From JABDIP01 sp965250245 (GTDB taxonomy: Bacteria; Pseudomonadota; Alphaproteobacteria; DSM-16000; Inquilinaceae), in contig OZ252296.1 in assembly GCA_965250245.1 (NCBI GenBank), positions 3,534,001 through 3,598,000 of the forward strand: DNA of 64,000 nt. Reading direction: 5' to 3'. Numbering within the stretch: position 1 is the stretch's first letter; the number at the start of each line of letters is the position of its first letter. This document shows positions 1-9,551 of the stretch, in pieces. The notes beneath the pieces were generated by a model. It was not told the DNA's origin, made no database searches, and worked only from the letters and a program-made list of their open reading frames with translations. A program made the translations under genes and the position numbers.

Positions 1-192
1 GCCGATGGCGAGATAGTCCGGATGGTCGGCGATCGTCATCATGGTGACGATCTCGCGGCCATTGAGGAACAGGGTCAGCGGCCGTTCTACGGTCACCGAC
101 GCCGCGACCGACCGGCCGTCCTGGTCGATGCCCTGGACCCGCTCGGTCAGCCGCGGATCCTCCGGATCGGGCCGGACCTCGAATTCCTTCAT
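1..192 (-). CDS. fdhD: FdhD, formate dehydrogenase accessory sulfurtransferase (N-terminal part)
   Basis: Only the first 64 codons are in the window; the gene runs off the left edge. The visible protein contains ERPLTLFLNGREIVTMM followed by TIADHPDYLAIG, the N-terminal signature of the FdhD family. FdhD moves sulfur from a cysteine desulfurase to the molybdenum cofactor of formate dehydrogenase. I chose the ATG at 192 because GGGGA lies about nine bases upstream; an in-frame ATG at 213 has no ribosome-binding site. It is divergent from moaA, another molybdenum-cofactor gene, so the two probably share an upstream region and a purpose. The catalytic cysteine loop lies outside the window. Confidence 0.88.
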   Translation of the reverse strand, partial: MKEFEVRPDPEDPRLTERVQGIDQDGRSVAASVTVERPLTLFLNGREIVTMMTIADHPDYLAIG

Positions 193-304
193 CTGCGCCG
201 TCCCCAAGGCCATACGGTGTTTGTGGGCGATTTCGCCGCCGACCGCCCTATAATAGAGGTCGGACGCCTTCGACACGAAGAAAAGGCCAAATCGGGCATC
301 GACC

Positions 305-1324
305 ATGGAAAGCGCCATCGCCACCCAGCCGCTGATCGACCCCTTCGGGCGGGCGATCACCTATCTGCGCGTCTCGGTGACGGACCGCTGCGACTTCCGC
401 TGCGTCTATTGCATGGCCGAAGAGATGACCTTCCTGCCGAAGAAGGAGCTGCTGACGCTGGAGGAGCTCGACCGGCTGTGCAGCGCCTTCATCCGCCAGG
501 GCGTGCGCAAGCTGCGCCTGACCGGCGGCGAGCCGCTGGTGCGGCGCGGCATCATGGGGCTGATCGAGAGCCTGTCGCGGCATCTGGATAGCGGCGCCCT
601 GGACGAGCTGACCCTGACCACCAATGGCAGCCAGCTCGCCAAATACGCCGAGCAGCTCCATGCCTGCGGCGTACGGCGGGTGAACGTGTCGCTGGATACG
701 CTGGACCCGGACAAGTTCCTGGAGATCACCCGCTGGGGCCGGTTCGATCGGGTCATGGGCGGGCTGGAGGCGGCCAAGCGGGCCGGGCTGCAGGTCAAGA
801 TCAACGTGGTGGCGCTGAAGGGCGTCAACGACGAGGAGCTGTCGGAGATGGTCGCCTGGTGCGGCCGCGAGGGCCACGACATGACCATCATCGAGGTCAT
901 GCCGATGGGCGATATCGGCGGCGAGACCCGGGTCGACCAGTATCTGCCGCTGTCGCTGGTCCGCGCCCGGCTGGCCCGGGACTGGACCCTCACCGAGCTC
1001 GACTATTCCTCCGGCGGGCCGGCGCGCTATGTCCGGGTGGAGGAAACCGGCCGCAAGCTCGGCTTCATCACCCCGCTGACCCATAATTTCTGCGAGAGCT
1101 GCAACCGCGTGCGCATCACCTGCACCGGCCAGCTCTACATGTGCCTGGGCCAGGACGACGACGCCGATCTGCGGGCGCCCCTACGGGCCAGCGAGGCCGA
1201 CGACCTGCTGGACGACGCCATCGCCGAGGCCATCGGCCGCAAGCCCAAGGGCCACGACTTCATCATCGACCGCCGCCACACCGGGCCGGCGGTGGCCCGG
1301 CATATGAGCGTGACCGGGGGCTGA
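305..1324 (+). CDS. moaA: GTP 3',8-cyclase MoaA (radical SAM)
   Basis: MoaA turns GTP into 3',8-cyclo-7,8-dihydro-GTP, the first step of molybdopterin synthesis. The 339-residue protein has the radical-SAM CxxxCxxC motif (Cys29, Cys33, Cys36), the LTGGEPLVRRG SAM-binding loop near residue 78, and the second C-terminal iron-sulfur cluster motif (CESC...C near residues 263-280). It ends in the Gly-Gly pair that the family needs for activity. Length is normal. It sits divergent to fdhD, so this end of the window looks like a molybdoenzyme maturation locus. No strong ribosome-binding site precedes the ATG, but the alignment with the family starts within the first 15 residues. Confidence 0.96.
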   Translation: MESAIATQPLIDPFGRAITYLRVSVTDRCDFRCVYCMAEEMTFLPKKELLTLEELDRLCSAFIRQGVRKLRLTGGEPLVRRGIMGLIESLSRHLDSGALDELTLTTNGSQLAKYAEQLHACGVRRVNVSLDTLDPDKFLEITRWGRFDRVMGGLEAAKRAGLQVKINVVALKGVNDEELSEMVAWCGREGHDMTIIEVMPMGDIGGETRVDQYLPLSLVRARLARDWTLTELDYSSGGPARYVRVEETGRKLGFITPLTHNFCESCNRVRITCTGQLYMCLGQDDDADLRAPLRASEADDLLDDAIAEAIGRKPKGHDFIIDRRHTGPAVARHMSVTGG

Positions 1325-1344
1325 TCCGACCGAAAGCCTGACCT

Positions 1345-1383
1345 GACGCTTATTGGGATGGCGCTCCGCTACCAATAGGCGTC
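1345..1383. terminator. Hairpin between convergent moaA and the next gene
   Basis: Two 12-base arms (1345-1356 and 1372-1383) pair fully with one G-T wobble, around a 15-base loop. The hairpin lies between the moaA stop and the end of the convergent gene, and overlaps that gene's stop codon. No T-run follows on either strand, so a terminator role is only suggested by position. Confidence 0.35.
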
Positions 1384-2163
1384 CATCAGGTGTCCGCGTT
1401 GACCCCAGAAGACGCACCAACGCCCGGCGGCCCGGACGACATCCAGCTTCAACTCGTCCTGCGTCCGCACATCGAGGCTGGGCTCGTTCGACGTGGTCCC
1501 GGCCTCGGACATCTTCGCCTGTGCGTCGGCGAACAACCGGTCCGTGTCGATCGTCTCGATGTCGATGCCCTTGTCCTCCGCATACTCCTCCGCCTTGCGG
1601 ATGAGTGCGTGACCAAACTCGACGAGTGAGTCCGCGAGCTTCGATTCATAGGCCTCGCCAAGAAGCTCCGCGCCAACGACGTCCTCGCAATCCTTCAGGA
1701 AGTCGGCGCGAAACGAATACGCCTCGACATAACCCGCAGGCTGTCCGTTGCTGTATCTCGGTATCCCATCGCAGGGCGGAACCAGGTCCAGAACGTAGAA
1801 TCCCTTCATTCGGTCCATCCAACGATTCATCGACATGTTGGATTTGCTTTGCGCGAACCGGTTCCGTGCCCACTCGTCGGCCTCCGGATGAGATCCCACC
1901 TGCGGCGCATCCAGAGTCTCGAAGGCTGTGGTCGAGATTTCCATCATCCGCGCCACCAGCTTTTCCTTGGGGGAGCGGGTTGGCGGCGCGGCCCGACTCT
2001 TGCCAAAGCCAAATACGCTGAGGAGTCCCCCAAAAAAAGAGCCATCTCCTGCGTTGGCCTCGGGCTCCGGTTCCGACTTCGATTCTATCTTCTCAAACAG
2101 TTCCCGGAATTCCTGTTCAAATCCCTGTTTTGGCTTCGGACCTGGATTCCAGTCGAGTCCCAT
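1369..2163 (-). CDS. Hypothetical protein, 264 residues
   Basis: I do not recognise a characterised family. The protein begins MGLDWNPGPKPKQGFEQEF, with no signal peptide or membrane segment. Residues 25-65 are acidic and low-complexity, and the rest is mixed and soluble-looking. Coding use matches the neighbours (third positions rich in G and C), which supports a real gene. It is convergent with moaA, and about 240 bases without a gene separate it from the PAS-domain gene upstream. No function can be inferred. Confidence 0.65.
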   Translation of the reverse strand: MGLDWNPGPKPKQGFEQEFRELFEKIESKSEPEPEANAGDGSFFGGLLSVFGFGKSRAAPPTRSPKEKLVARMMEISTTAFETLDAPQVGSHPEADEWARNRFAQSKSNMSMNRWMDRMKGFYVLDLVPPCDGIPRYSNGQPAGYVEAYSFRADFLKDCEDVVGAELLGEAYESKLADSLVEFGHALIRKAEEYAEDKGIDIETIDTDRLFADAQAKMSEAGTTSNEPSLDVRTQDELKLDVVRAAGRWCVFWGQRGHLMDAYW

Positions 2164-2401
2164 CGTTCACCCCAAATGCATGCTTTCCCCAATGACTACC
2201 GATCATAGGAATATTTACCGAACAATGCCAGGGCGTCGACAACCATAGGCGGTGGCCGCCAAGGTCTGACGCGACAAATGCGCTCCAGGGCCGACGGAAC
2301 GCGCAATGTGCCGCGCGGCATCGGTCCCCGTGACCATGCCCGCTTCGACCGATTCGGGATTCGCGACGAGTGTTCCTGAGCGGATTCGGCGCCTGGCGTG
2401 C

Positions 2402-2941
2402 TCAGTAGTACCCGTTGAGGATCAGGATCATGTCGACCGTCTCGCCGTCGGTTGCCAGCGGGTAGTAGACGCGTTCGCTGTCCAGATAGCCGCGATTGGG
2501 ATGGGGCATCTGGAAGCGGTCATAGACCGGCAGCTTCGTCTTCACCACGGCCGTCATATTGGCGTTGATGCGGTCGACATAGTCCGGGATCACCGCCTGC
2601 TCGACGAACAACCCCGTGACGTCCCGCCCCGCCGCCTCGGTCTGCACCGTCCCATGCAGCCGGAATCGGAACCGCAGCCGGTCGTTTCGATGCACCTCGG
2701 CGAGGTTGAGAAAGCCCATCAGGTCGGGGACGTCCAGCACGTCGAAATGCTGGCGCCCCGGCAACAGGCCGGCCGGCGCCTTGGTGGCCAGGATGTCAAA
2801 CAGTGTGAGGTATTTCGGGTGAAGCGATGCAAAGTCCGACCGGTCGAGCAGGATCTGCCCTCCGGACCGAACGCTATGCACACCTGGCTTCAGCAAATGC
2901 CTGCTCCCGGCAATCGCCGGGGGAACGGCTCCCAAACGCAC
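2402..2941 (-). CDS. PAS_5-type PAS domain protein
   Basis: The stretch LPGRQHFDVLDVPDLMGF, then LRFRFRLHGTVQ and GRDVTGLFV, matches the stand-alone PAS domain family (PAS_5) common in Rhodospirillales and rhizobia. These single-domain proteins are thought to sense a ligand or redox state; no output domain is present here. The listed start is a GTG, and the first 40 residues are poorly conserved-looking, so a start further in is possible. The protein is cytoplasmic, with no membrane segment. The nearest genes do not suggest a partner. Confidence 0.7.
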   Translation of the reverse strand: MRLGAVPPAIAGSRHLLKPGVHSVRSGGQILLDRSDFASLHPKYLTLFDILATKAPAGLLPGRQHFDVLDVPDLMGFLNLAEVHRNDRLRFRFRLHGTVQTEAAGRDVTGLFVEQAVIPDYVDRINANMTAVVKTKLPVYDRFQMPHPNRGYLDSERVYYPLATDGETVDMILILNGYY

Positions 2942-3032
2942 TACTTAAAGCAGTGTCCTACGATTGGGGCGCCACTACAAATGAAACAATCACCTCAGAC
3001 CAATGCAAGGACCGCGCGAATTCGCGGCCGGA

Positions 3033-3512
3033 CTATTCGATCGTGTACTGGTGCGCGTAGCTGTGGCCGTCCGTCACGGTGAGCAGCTCGTAGCCGAGCA
3101 GCTTGAGCAGGTCGAGGAAGGTGTAGGTGTCCTCGACCCGGTTCTGGATGAACACCTCGGTGGACCGGGCGACGGCGGTCATCTGTGCCAGCATGGCCCG
3201 GGCCTGGAACAGGCTGGAGATGGCGTCGCGGTTCAGGGCCACGATGATCATCTTCTCGGCTTCCGCGCCCTTGGTGAAGATCGCCACCTCCGGCGGGTAG
3301 TCCTGGGCGAGCTGTTGCCGGGTCAGGCCGACGATGAAGCCGATCCGCCGGGCGCGGTCGCTGTCCGGCAGGGTGACCGCACGCGCGGTATAGGTCTCGC
3401 GGCTGGTGACGGTCGGGTAGTAGTAGCCCTCATGACGATCCGCCGCGGCCACGTCGGCGGATACGATCGCGGCGGCCAGCACGGTCGCGTGCATCAAGTA
3501 GCGAAGGCGCAT
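3033..3512 (-). CDS. Conserved exported protein, 159 residues
   Basis: The start at 3512 is set by a strong AAGGAGGAGGGAC ribosome-binding site; it gives an N-terminal signal peptide (MRLRYLMHATVLAAAIVSA, cleavage after VAAA). The mature part begins DRHEGYYYPTV and contains RRIGFIVGLTRQQLA and FLDLLKLLGYELLTV. Proteins like this occur in many alphaproteobacteria; from memory some are labelled as molybdopterin-guanine dinucleotide synthesis protein, which the exported, small protein does not support. Probably periplasmic, function unknown. It is divergent to nadK with about 145 bases between. Confidence 0.75.
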   Translation of the reverse strand: MRLRYLMHATVLAAAIVSADVAAADRHEGYYYPTVTSRETYTARAVTLPDSDRARRIGFIVGLTRQQLAQDYPPEVAIFTKGAEAEKMIIVALNRDAISSLFQARAMLAQMTAVARSTEVFIQNRVEDTYTFLDLLKLLGYELLTVTDGHSYAHQYTIE

Positions 3513-3656
3513 TCGGGGTCCCTCCTCCTTTGCCAGGGCCAGACTGACCGACCCGCCTGGACCGCGCAAGCTCCCGCCCGGTCACGATGATGAAACCGGC
3601 ACGGGTTAGGTTACGGCAGGTGTACGCCGCCGACTTGCCTGATACAGTCCCCCGCC

Positions 3657-4469
3657 ATGAAGACCGACAGCCCCGCACGACCCCGCGGCACCGCCCAGCT
3701 TCCCAGCGACCCGACCATCGGTTTCGTCGCCGCGGAGACCGATGAGGCGCGCGACGCGCTGGAGCGGCTGGCCGGCCATTACGGGCAGACCCCGACCGAG
3801 GAGGCGGATGTCGTCGTCGCGCTGGGCGGCGATGGGCTGATGCTGGAGACCCTGCACTGGTCGCTGGAACGCAACGTGCCGATCTTCGGCATGAATTGCG
3901 GCTCGATCGGCTTCCTGCTCAACGAGTTCCGCGAGAACGACCTGCCCGCACGCATCGCGGCGGCCCAGCGCGTGACCCTGCATCCGCTGCGGATGACGGC
4001 CATGACGTTCAAGGGCAAGGAGCATCAGGCGCTGGCCATCAACGAGGTGTCGCTGCTGCGCGAGACCCGGCAGACCGCCAAGCTGTGTGTCAGCGTGAAC
4101 GGCGTCGTGCGGGTGCCGGAGCTGATGGGCGACGGCATCCTGGTCTCCACCCCGGCCGGCAGCACCGCCTACAACCTGTCCGCCCATGGCCCGATCATCC
4201 CGCTGGGCGCCAATGTGATGGCCCTGACGCCGATCTGCCCGTTCCGCCCGAGGCGACTGCGCGCCGCCCTGCTGCGCCATGAATGGAAGGTCCGCTTCGA
4301 CGTGCGCGAGCCGAAGAAGCGGCCGGTCAGCGCCGTCGCCGACTATACCGAGGTGCGCGACGTCTCGTGGGTGGAGGTCTGCGAGGACCGCGACGTCGAA
4401 TTGCACCTGCTGTTCGACCCCGAGCACGACCTCGAGGAGCGGGTGCTGAAGGAGCAGTTCGAGACCTGA
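3657..4469 (+). CDS. nadK: NAD kinase
   Basis: NadK phosphorylates NAD to NADP using ATP. The 270-residue protein has the GGDG motif (residues 57-60), the NCGSIGFLLNEF segment and the LVSTPAGSTAYNLSAHGP glycine-rich region, all diagnostic. Length and order match the short alphaproteobacterial form. The enzyme is cytoplasmic. It is convergent with the N-formylglutamate amidohydrolase gene, with only two bases between the stops, so it is not part of the transporter operon. Confidence 0.96.
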   Translation: MKTDSPARPRGTAQLPSDPTIGFVAAETDEARDALERLAGHYGQTPTEEADVVVALGGDGLMLETLHWSLERNVPIFGMNCGSIGFLLNEFRENDLPARIAAAQRVTLHPLRMTAMTFKGKEHQALAINEVSLLRETRQTAKLCVSVNGVVRVPELMGDGILVSTPAGSTAYNLSAHGPIIPLGANVMALTPICPFRPRRLRAALLRHEWKVRFDVREPKKRPVSAVADYTEVRDVSWVEVCEDRDVELHLLFDPEHDLEERVLKEQFET

Positions 4470-4471
4470 GT

Positions 4472-5329
4472 TCAGGCCGCCGCGACGAACTCCGCGATGT
4501 CGGCGGTGATCGCCTTCAGATCGGCGCGCAGCCGGTCGAAGCCGTCATGCCGCTCGCGCGTCGCCTCGTCCATGTAGAGGGCGCGGTTCAGCTCCACCTG
4601 CAGGCTGTGGGTCCCGCCTGACGGGTCGCCGTAGCGCTCCAGGATGTGGGCGCCGGCATAGGGATCGTTGAGCGCGACGGAGTAGCCACGATCGGCGAAG
4701 CAGGCCGCGACGCGGGCCGTGAAATCCGGCCCGCAGCTGCGGCCGTGCAAATCACCGATGACAACGTCCGGGCGCGGTGTCGCACCATCCGGCGTGGTGG
4801 CGTTGCCCACCGATTTCATGGAATGGCAATTGACGTGAAAGACCGCGCCGAAGCGCCGCCTGAGCGCCGCCAGGGCCTGGTCCAGATGCGCGTGGTAGGG
4901 AAGATAGTGATCGTCCAGCCGGGCCGCGACCTCGGCGACGGAGAGCGCCCGGTCGTAGAGCGCTTCGCCGGGCCCGACCAGACGGCGGATCAGGCCGATC
5001 CCGCGCTCACTGCGGATGCCGGGGTTCGCCGCGCCCGGCCATGGCCCGTCCAGCATCTCCGTGTCGATGTCGTCGGACGCGCGATTGACGTCGATGAAGG
5101 CGCGCGGGAATTCGGCCGCGATCAATGTCGCACCATGCTCCGCGACATCGGCAAAGAGCGCGTCGACGAAGGAGTCCTCGGCGCGCCGCAGGGTTTCCAC
5201 CGGAAGCACCGACCCGAAATCGACCGCCTCGGTATCGCCGCTATGGGGCGAATCGAACACCAGCGGCAAAGGATCGGCAGCGAACACGGTCCGATGGACT
5301 CCGGCCTGCGCCGTGACCCCGATCGTCAT
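4472..5329 (-). CDS. N-formylglutamate amidohydrolase family protein
   Basis: The family hydrolyses N-formyl-L-glutamate to formate and glutamate; relatives act on other N-acyl amino acids. Visible family marks are LVFDSPHSGDT near residue 23, YLPYHAHLDQAL, and FHVNCHSMKS, whose histidines and acidic residues bind the metal. Length (285) is typical. The start codon overlaps the stop of the upstream ATPase gene (ATGA), so it is the last gene of the peptide-type ABC transporter operon. No hut genes are nearby. This argues against histidine breakdown and for hydrolysis of a substrate brought in by the transporter. Family call is firm; substrate is not. Confidence 0.9.
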   Translation of the reverse strand: MTIGVTAQAGVHRTVFAADPLPLVFDSPHSGDTEAVDFGSVLPVETLRRAEDSFVDALFADVAEHGATLIAAEFPRAFIDVNRASDDIDTEMLDGPWPGAANPGIRSERGIGLIRRLVGPGEALYDRALSVAEVAARLDDHYLPYHAHLDQALAALRRRFGAVFHVNCHSMKSVGNATTPDGATPRPDVVIGDLHGRSCGPDFTARVAACFADRGYSVALNDPYAGAHILERYGDPSGGTHSLQVELNRALYMDEATRERHDGFDRLRADLKAITADIAEFVAAA

Positions 5330-6317
5330 TGCTCGTTCAGGTGACAGGCGGACAGTCGGCCCGGGGCGATTTCCCGCAATGTCGGCCGTTCCTCCACGCA
5401 GCGCGGCATGGCGTGCGGGCAGCGCGGGTGGAAGTGGCAGCCGGTCGGCGGCGACAGCGGCGACGGGATCTCACCCTTGATGGGAAGGAAGTGGCGGCGG
5501 GTGGTCTCCAGCCGCGGCACCTCGGCCAGCAGGGCTTGGGTGTAGGGGTGGTTGGGCTCGGCGAACAGTTCGCCGGTCGGGGCCTGCTCGACCACCCGGC
5601 CGAGATACATGATCACCACCCGGTCGCTCAGATGCTCGACCACGCCGAGATCGTGGCTGATGAACAGGTAGGTAAGGCCGAGCTCCTCGCGCAGGCGCAT
5701 GAAGAGGTTCAGCACCTGGGCCTGGATGGACACGTCCAATGCGGCGACCGCCTCGTCGCAGACCAGGAATTCCGGCTCCACCGCCAGGGCCCTTGCGATG
5801 CCGAGGCGCTGCCGCTGGCCGCCGGAGAACTGGTGCGGATAGCGCCGCTTGTAGGCCGGGTCGAGCCCGACCTGGCGCATCAGCTTGTCCAGGAAGTCCG
5901 ACAGGCCGGCGCGATTGACCAGCCCGTGCACCTGCGGCGCCTCGCCGATGATGTCGGCGACGCGCAGCCTCGGGTTCAGAGACGACATCGGGTCCTGGAA
6001 GATCATCTGGATCGCCAGCATGGCACGGCGGCGCTCGGCGCCCGCCATGCCCGCCACGTCATCCCCGTGGAACAGCACCCGCCCTTCGGAAGCGCCGTGG
6101 ATGCCGGCGACGACCCGGCCCAGGGTGGACTTGCCGCAGCCGCTCTCGCCGACCAGCCCGACCACCTCGCCCTTGGCGACGGTCAGGTCGACGCTGTCGA
6201 CCGCATGCACGATTTCCTCGCGCAGCCCGGCGCCGATGACATTGGCGACCTTGGCGGCGGCGTCGAGCGATTTCACGAAGCGCTTGCTGACGCCCTGCAG
6301 CTCGATGATCGGGGCGC

Positions 6318-6321
<4 letters not shown>
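5326..6321 (-). CDS. Peptide-type ABC transporter ATP-binding protein (DppF/OppF-like)
   Basis: Second ATPase of the importer. It has Walker A GLVGESGCGKSTLGR, signature SGGQRQRLGIARAL, Walker B FLVCDEAVAALDVS, and the C-terminal oligopeptide-type extension with paired cysteines (GCHFHPRCPHAMPRC). The start is the GTG at 6321, which overlaps the stop of the preceding ATPase gene as GTGA; longer upstream reading adds a non-conserved segment. With 331 residues it has the usual length. It works with the paired ATPase to power import through the two permeases encoded further upstream. Confidence 0.93.
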
Positions 6322-7298
<977 letters not shown>

Positions 7299-7385
7299 CG
7301 CCGGCACTCCCCGGCGTGCCAATGGAACCTCAAAGGCCGAAATCCGCCGGCAAACACGGATTTCCCGTCCCTGCGCCCCGCTCCG

Positions 7386-7491
7386 CGTCGTCCCCGGGCT
7401 TGACCCGGGGACCCATCGGACCGCGAGCGCCGCCTCTCGATTGCCGGTGCATTTTGCGCCATGGGTCCCCGGGTCAAGCCCGGGGACGACG
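7386..7491. repeat. Palindromic repeat with perfect 31-base arms
   Basis: Bases 7386-7416 are the exact reverse complement of 7461-7491, with 44 bases between. Each arm is itself nearly palindromic around CCCCGGGCTTGACCCGGGG. This sequence type (GTCnTCCCCGGGCTTGACCCGGGG) is a widespread intergenic repeat in alphaproteobacteria. Here it sits inside the transporter operon, between the permease and ATPase genes, where it could form a large RNA hairpin. Confidence 0.88.
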
Positions 7492-7572
7492 CAGTTGTTG
7501 GGGAGCCCAGTGGACAGCAGTGACCGCAATGCCCCCGACGGCCGGCAACACCTGCAGTTCGCCGCGCCGTCC

Positions 7573-8505
7573 TCATCGCCGCAGCCTGGGATTCAGGATG
7601 TCGCGCAACTGGTCGCCGACCAGGTTGATGGCGACGATGGTGATCAGCAGCGCCACGCCCGGGAAGAAACTGATCCAGTACAGGCCGGACAACAGGACAT
7701 CGTAGCCATTCGCAATCAGCAGCCCGAGCGACGGCTCCGTCTCAGGCAGGCCGATCCCGAGAAAACTGAGTGTTGCCTCCAGCGCAATGGCACTGGCAAC
7801 CTGAACGGTCCCGACGACGATGATGGGCGGGAGACAGTTCGGCAGGAGATGGCGAAAGATGATGCGCCGCTGTGACAGCGCCAGGCACTCCGCCGCCTCG
7901 ACATATTCCTTGTTTCGTTCGACCAGGGCGGTGCCCCGGGCGGTCCGGGCGTAGAATGCCCATTGAACGACGATCAAGGCGAGGATCACCTTCTCCGTGC
8001 CGCTCCCAAGCACGGAGATCAAGATCAATGCGACCAGGATCGCTGGAAAGCTGAGCTGGAGGTCGACCAGCCGCATGATCAGGGTTTCGGTTCGACCGCC
8101 GAAATATGCGGCGATCAAACCAGCCGACGTTCCGATGATCAGCGCGGCAAGACCGCTGAATACGCCCACGGCGATGCTGGTGCGCAAGCCGTAGATGATG
8201 GCGCTCAGCATGTCGCGGCCCAGCGTGTCGGTGCCGAGCCAATAGGTCATCTCGCCGTCCCAACGCTGCGCACCCGGCGGCTGCTTGTTCTCCAGGACGT
8301 CGACCTGAGTCAGGTCGTACGGGTCCTGTGGCGCGATCAATGGCCCGATCGTCACGACACCAACGATGAACACCAGGACGATCAGCCCAACGACGGCCAG
8401 CTTGCTTTCGGCAAAATCCGACGCAAGCCTGCGAAACGGCGTCTCGGGTCGCTCGGCAGAACCGAGGGATGGCGCCGTGGCCGTTGGTTCCGCGAATTCC
8501 GTCAT
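7573..8505 (-). CDS. Peptide-type ABC transporter permease (DppC/OppC-like)
   Basis: Inner-membrane permease of 310 residues. The N-terminal cytoplasmic segment is followed by a first membrane helix (LAVVGLIVLVFIVGVV), the DppC-type LGTDTLGRDMLSAIIYGLR motif, further membrane helices, and the EAA loop (YVEAAECLALSQRRIIFRH). The ATG at 8505 overlaps the stop of the partner permease gene (ATGA), which fixes the start. It forms the channel with the DppB-like protein. Confidence 0.93.
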   Translation of the reverse strand: MTEFAEPTATAPSLGSAERPETPFRRLASDFAESKLAVVGLIVLVFIVGVVTIGPLIAPQDPYDLTQVDVLENKQPPGAQRWDGEMTYWLGTDTLGRDMLSAIIYGLRTSIAVGVFSGLAALIIGTSAGLIAAYFGGRTETLIMRLVDLQLSFPAILVALILISVLGSGTEKVILALIVVQWAFYARTARGTALVERNKEYVEAAECLALSQRRIIFRHLLPNCLPPIIVVGTVQVASAIALEATLSFLGIGLPETEPSLGLLIANGYDVLLSGLYWISFFPGVALLITIVAINLVGDQLRDILNPRLRR

Positions 8506-9479
8506 GGCCGTGCCTCCGACAGCCGAATGCGCGGGTCGACGATCGAATAGATGATGTCCACCACCAGGTTGATGAGGATGAACATGAGGACGATCACGAT
8601 CAGGTAGGCAACGATCACGGGTCGATCGAGCACGAAGATCGAGTCGATGATGAGCTTCCCCATTCCGGGCCAGGAGAAGACGCTCTCCGTGACCACGGCA
8701 AAAGCGATCAGCGTGCCGATCTCGAGTCCGATGACCGTGACCAGCGGAATCAGGATGTTCTTGAGCACGTGGACAAAGACGACGCGGCGCGAAGTCAGTC
8801 CCTTTGCCCTGGCAAACTTCACGTAGTCCTGCAGCAGCGCCTCGCGCACGCCGGCACGGGTCAGCCGGATGACAAGCGACATATTCGCGAGAGCGAGATT
8901 TGTGGCCGGCAGAATCAGATGTGACCACCCGTCACGCGTCCACAGGCTGGAGGTGATGCCAAGCACCGTCGCCTCATCGCCGCGCCCGAATGACGGCAGC
9001 CAGTTCAGCATGACCGCGAAGATCATGATGAACATGATGCCCTGCCAGAAATTCGGCAGGCTGAACCCCAGGATCGAGCCGGCCATGATGCTCCGGCCGC
9101 TCAGGGACTCAGGCCTGAGGCCTGCCCACAGGCCGAGCGGCACACCGAAGATGACCGACATCACCGTCGCCGTCAGCGCCAACTCGAGCGTTGCCGGCAT
9201 GCGCTGGAAGATGAGCTTGATCGCCGGCTCGTTGAATAGGAAGGACCGGCCGAGATCGCCCTGGAAGACATTGCCCAGGAAGGTCAGGTATTGCGACCAC
9301 ATGGGCTTATCCAGCCCGAGCGCCGCGATCGCCCGTTCACGCTCGAATTGGTCGGCATCCGGGGAGATCAGGATGTCGATCGGGTTGCCGATCGCGAACA
9401 CACCGGCGAACACGATTATCGACATCACGAACAGCACGACGACGCTCTGCATGAGCCGCCGCACCAGGAACACCGTCAT
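8502..9479 (-). CDS. Peptide-type ABC transporter permease (DppB/OppB-like)
   Basis: Inner-membrane permease of 325 residues with six predicted membrane helices. The N-terminus MTVFLVRRLMQSVVVLF, the large loop with LGLDKPMWSQYLTFL, and the EAA loop (DYVKFARAKGLTSRRVVFVH) are typical of DppB. It lies 72 bases downstream of the substrate-binding protein gene and overlaps the second permease gene, so the five genes read as one operon. Confidence 0.93.
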   Translation of the reverse strand: MTVFLVRRLMQSVVVLFVMSIIVFAGVFAIGNPIDILISPDADQFERERAIAALGLDKPMWSQYLTFLGNVFQGDLGRSFLFNEPAIKLIFQRMPATLELALTATVMSVIFGVPLGLWAGLRPESLSGRSIMAGSILGFSLPNFWQGIMFIMIFAVMLNWLPSFGRGDEATVLGITSSLWTRDGWSHLILPATNLALANMSLVIRLTRAGVREALLQDYVKFARAKGLTSRRVVFVHVLKNILIPLVTVIGLEIGTLIAFAVVTESVFSWPGMGKLIIDSIFVLDRPVIVAYLIVIVLMFILINLVVDIIYSIVDPRIRLSEARP

Positions 9480-9551
9480 CTTGCCAAGGGTCCCTTCCGA
9501 AACGGAGAGCGGGCCGGGACGTCTCCGCCCCGGCCCGCCACCGGTTTCGTG

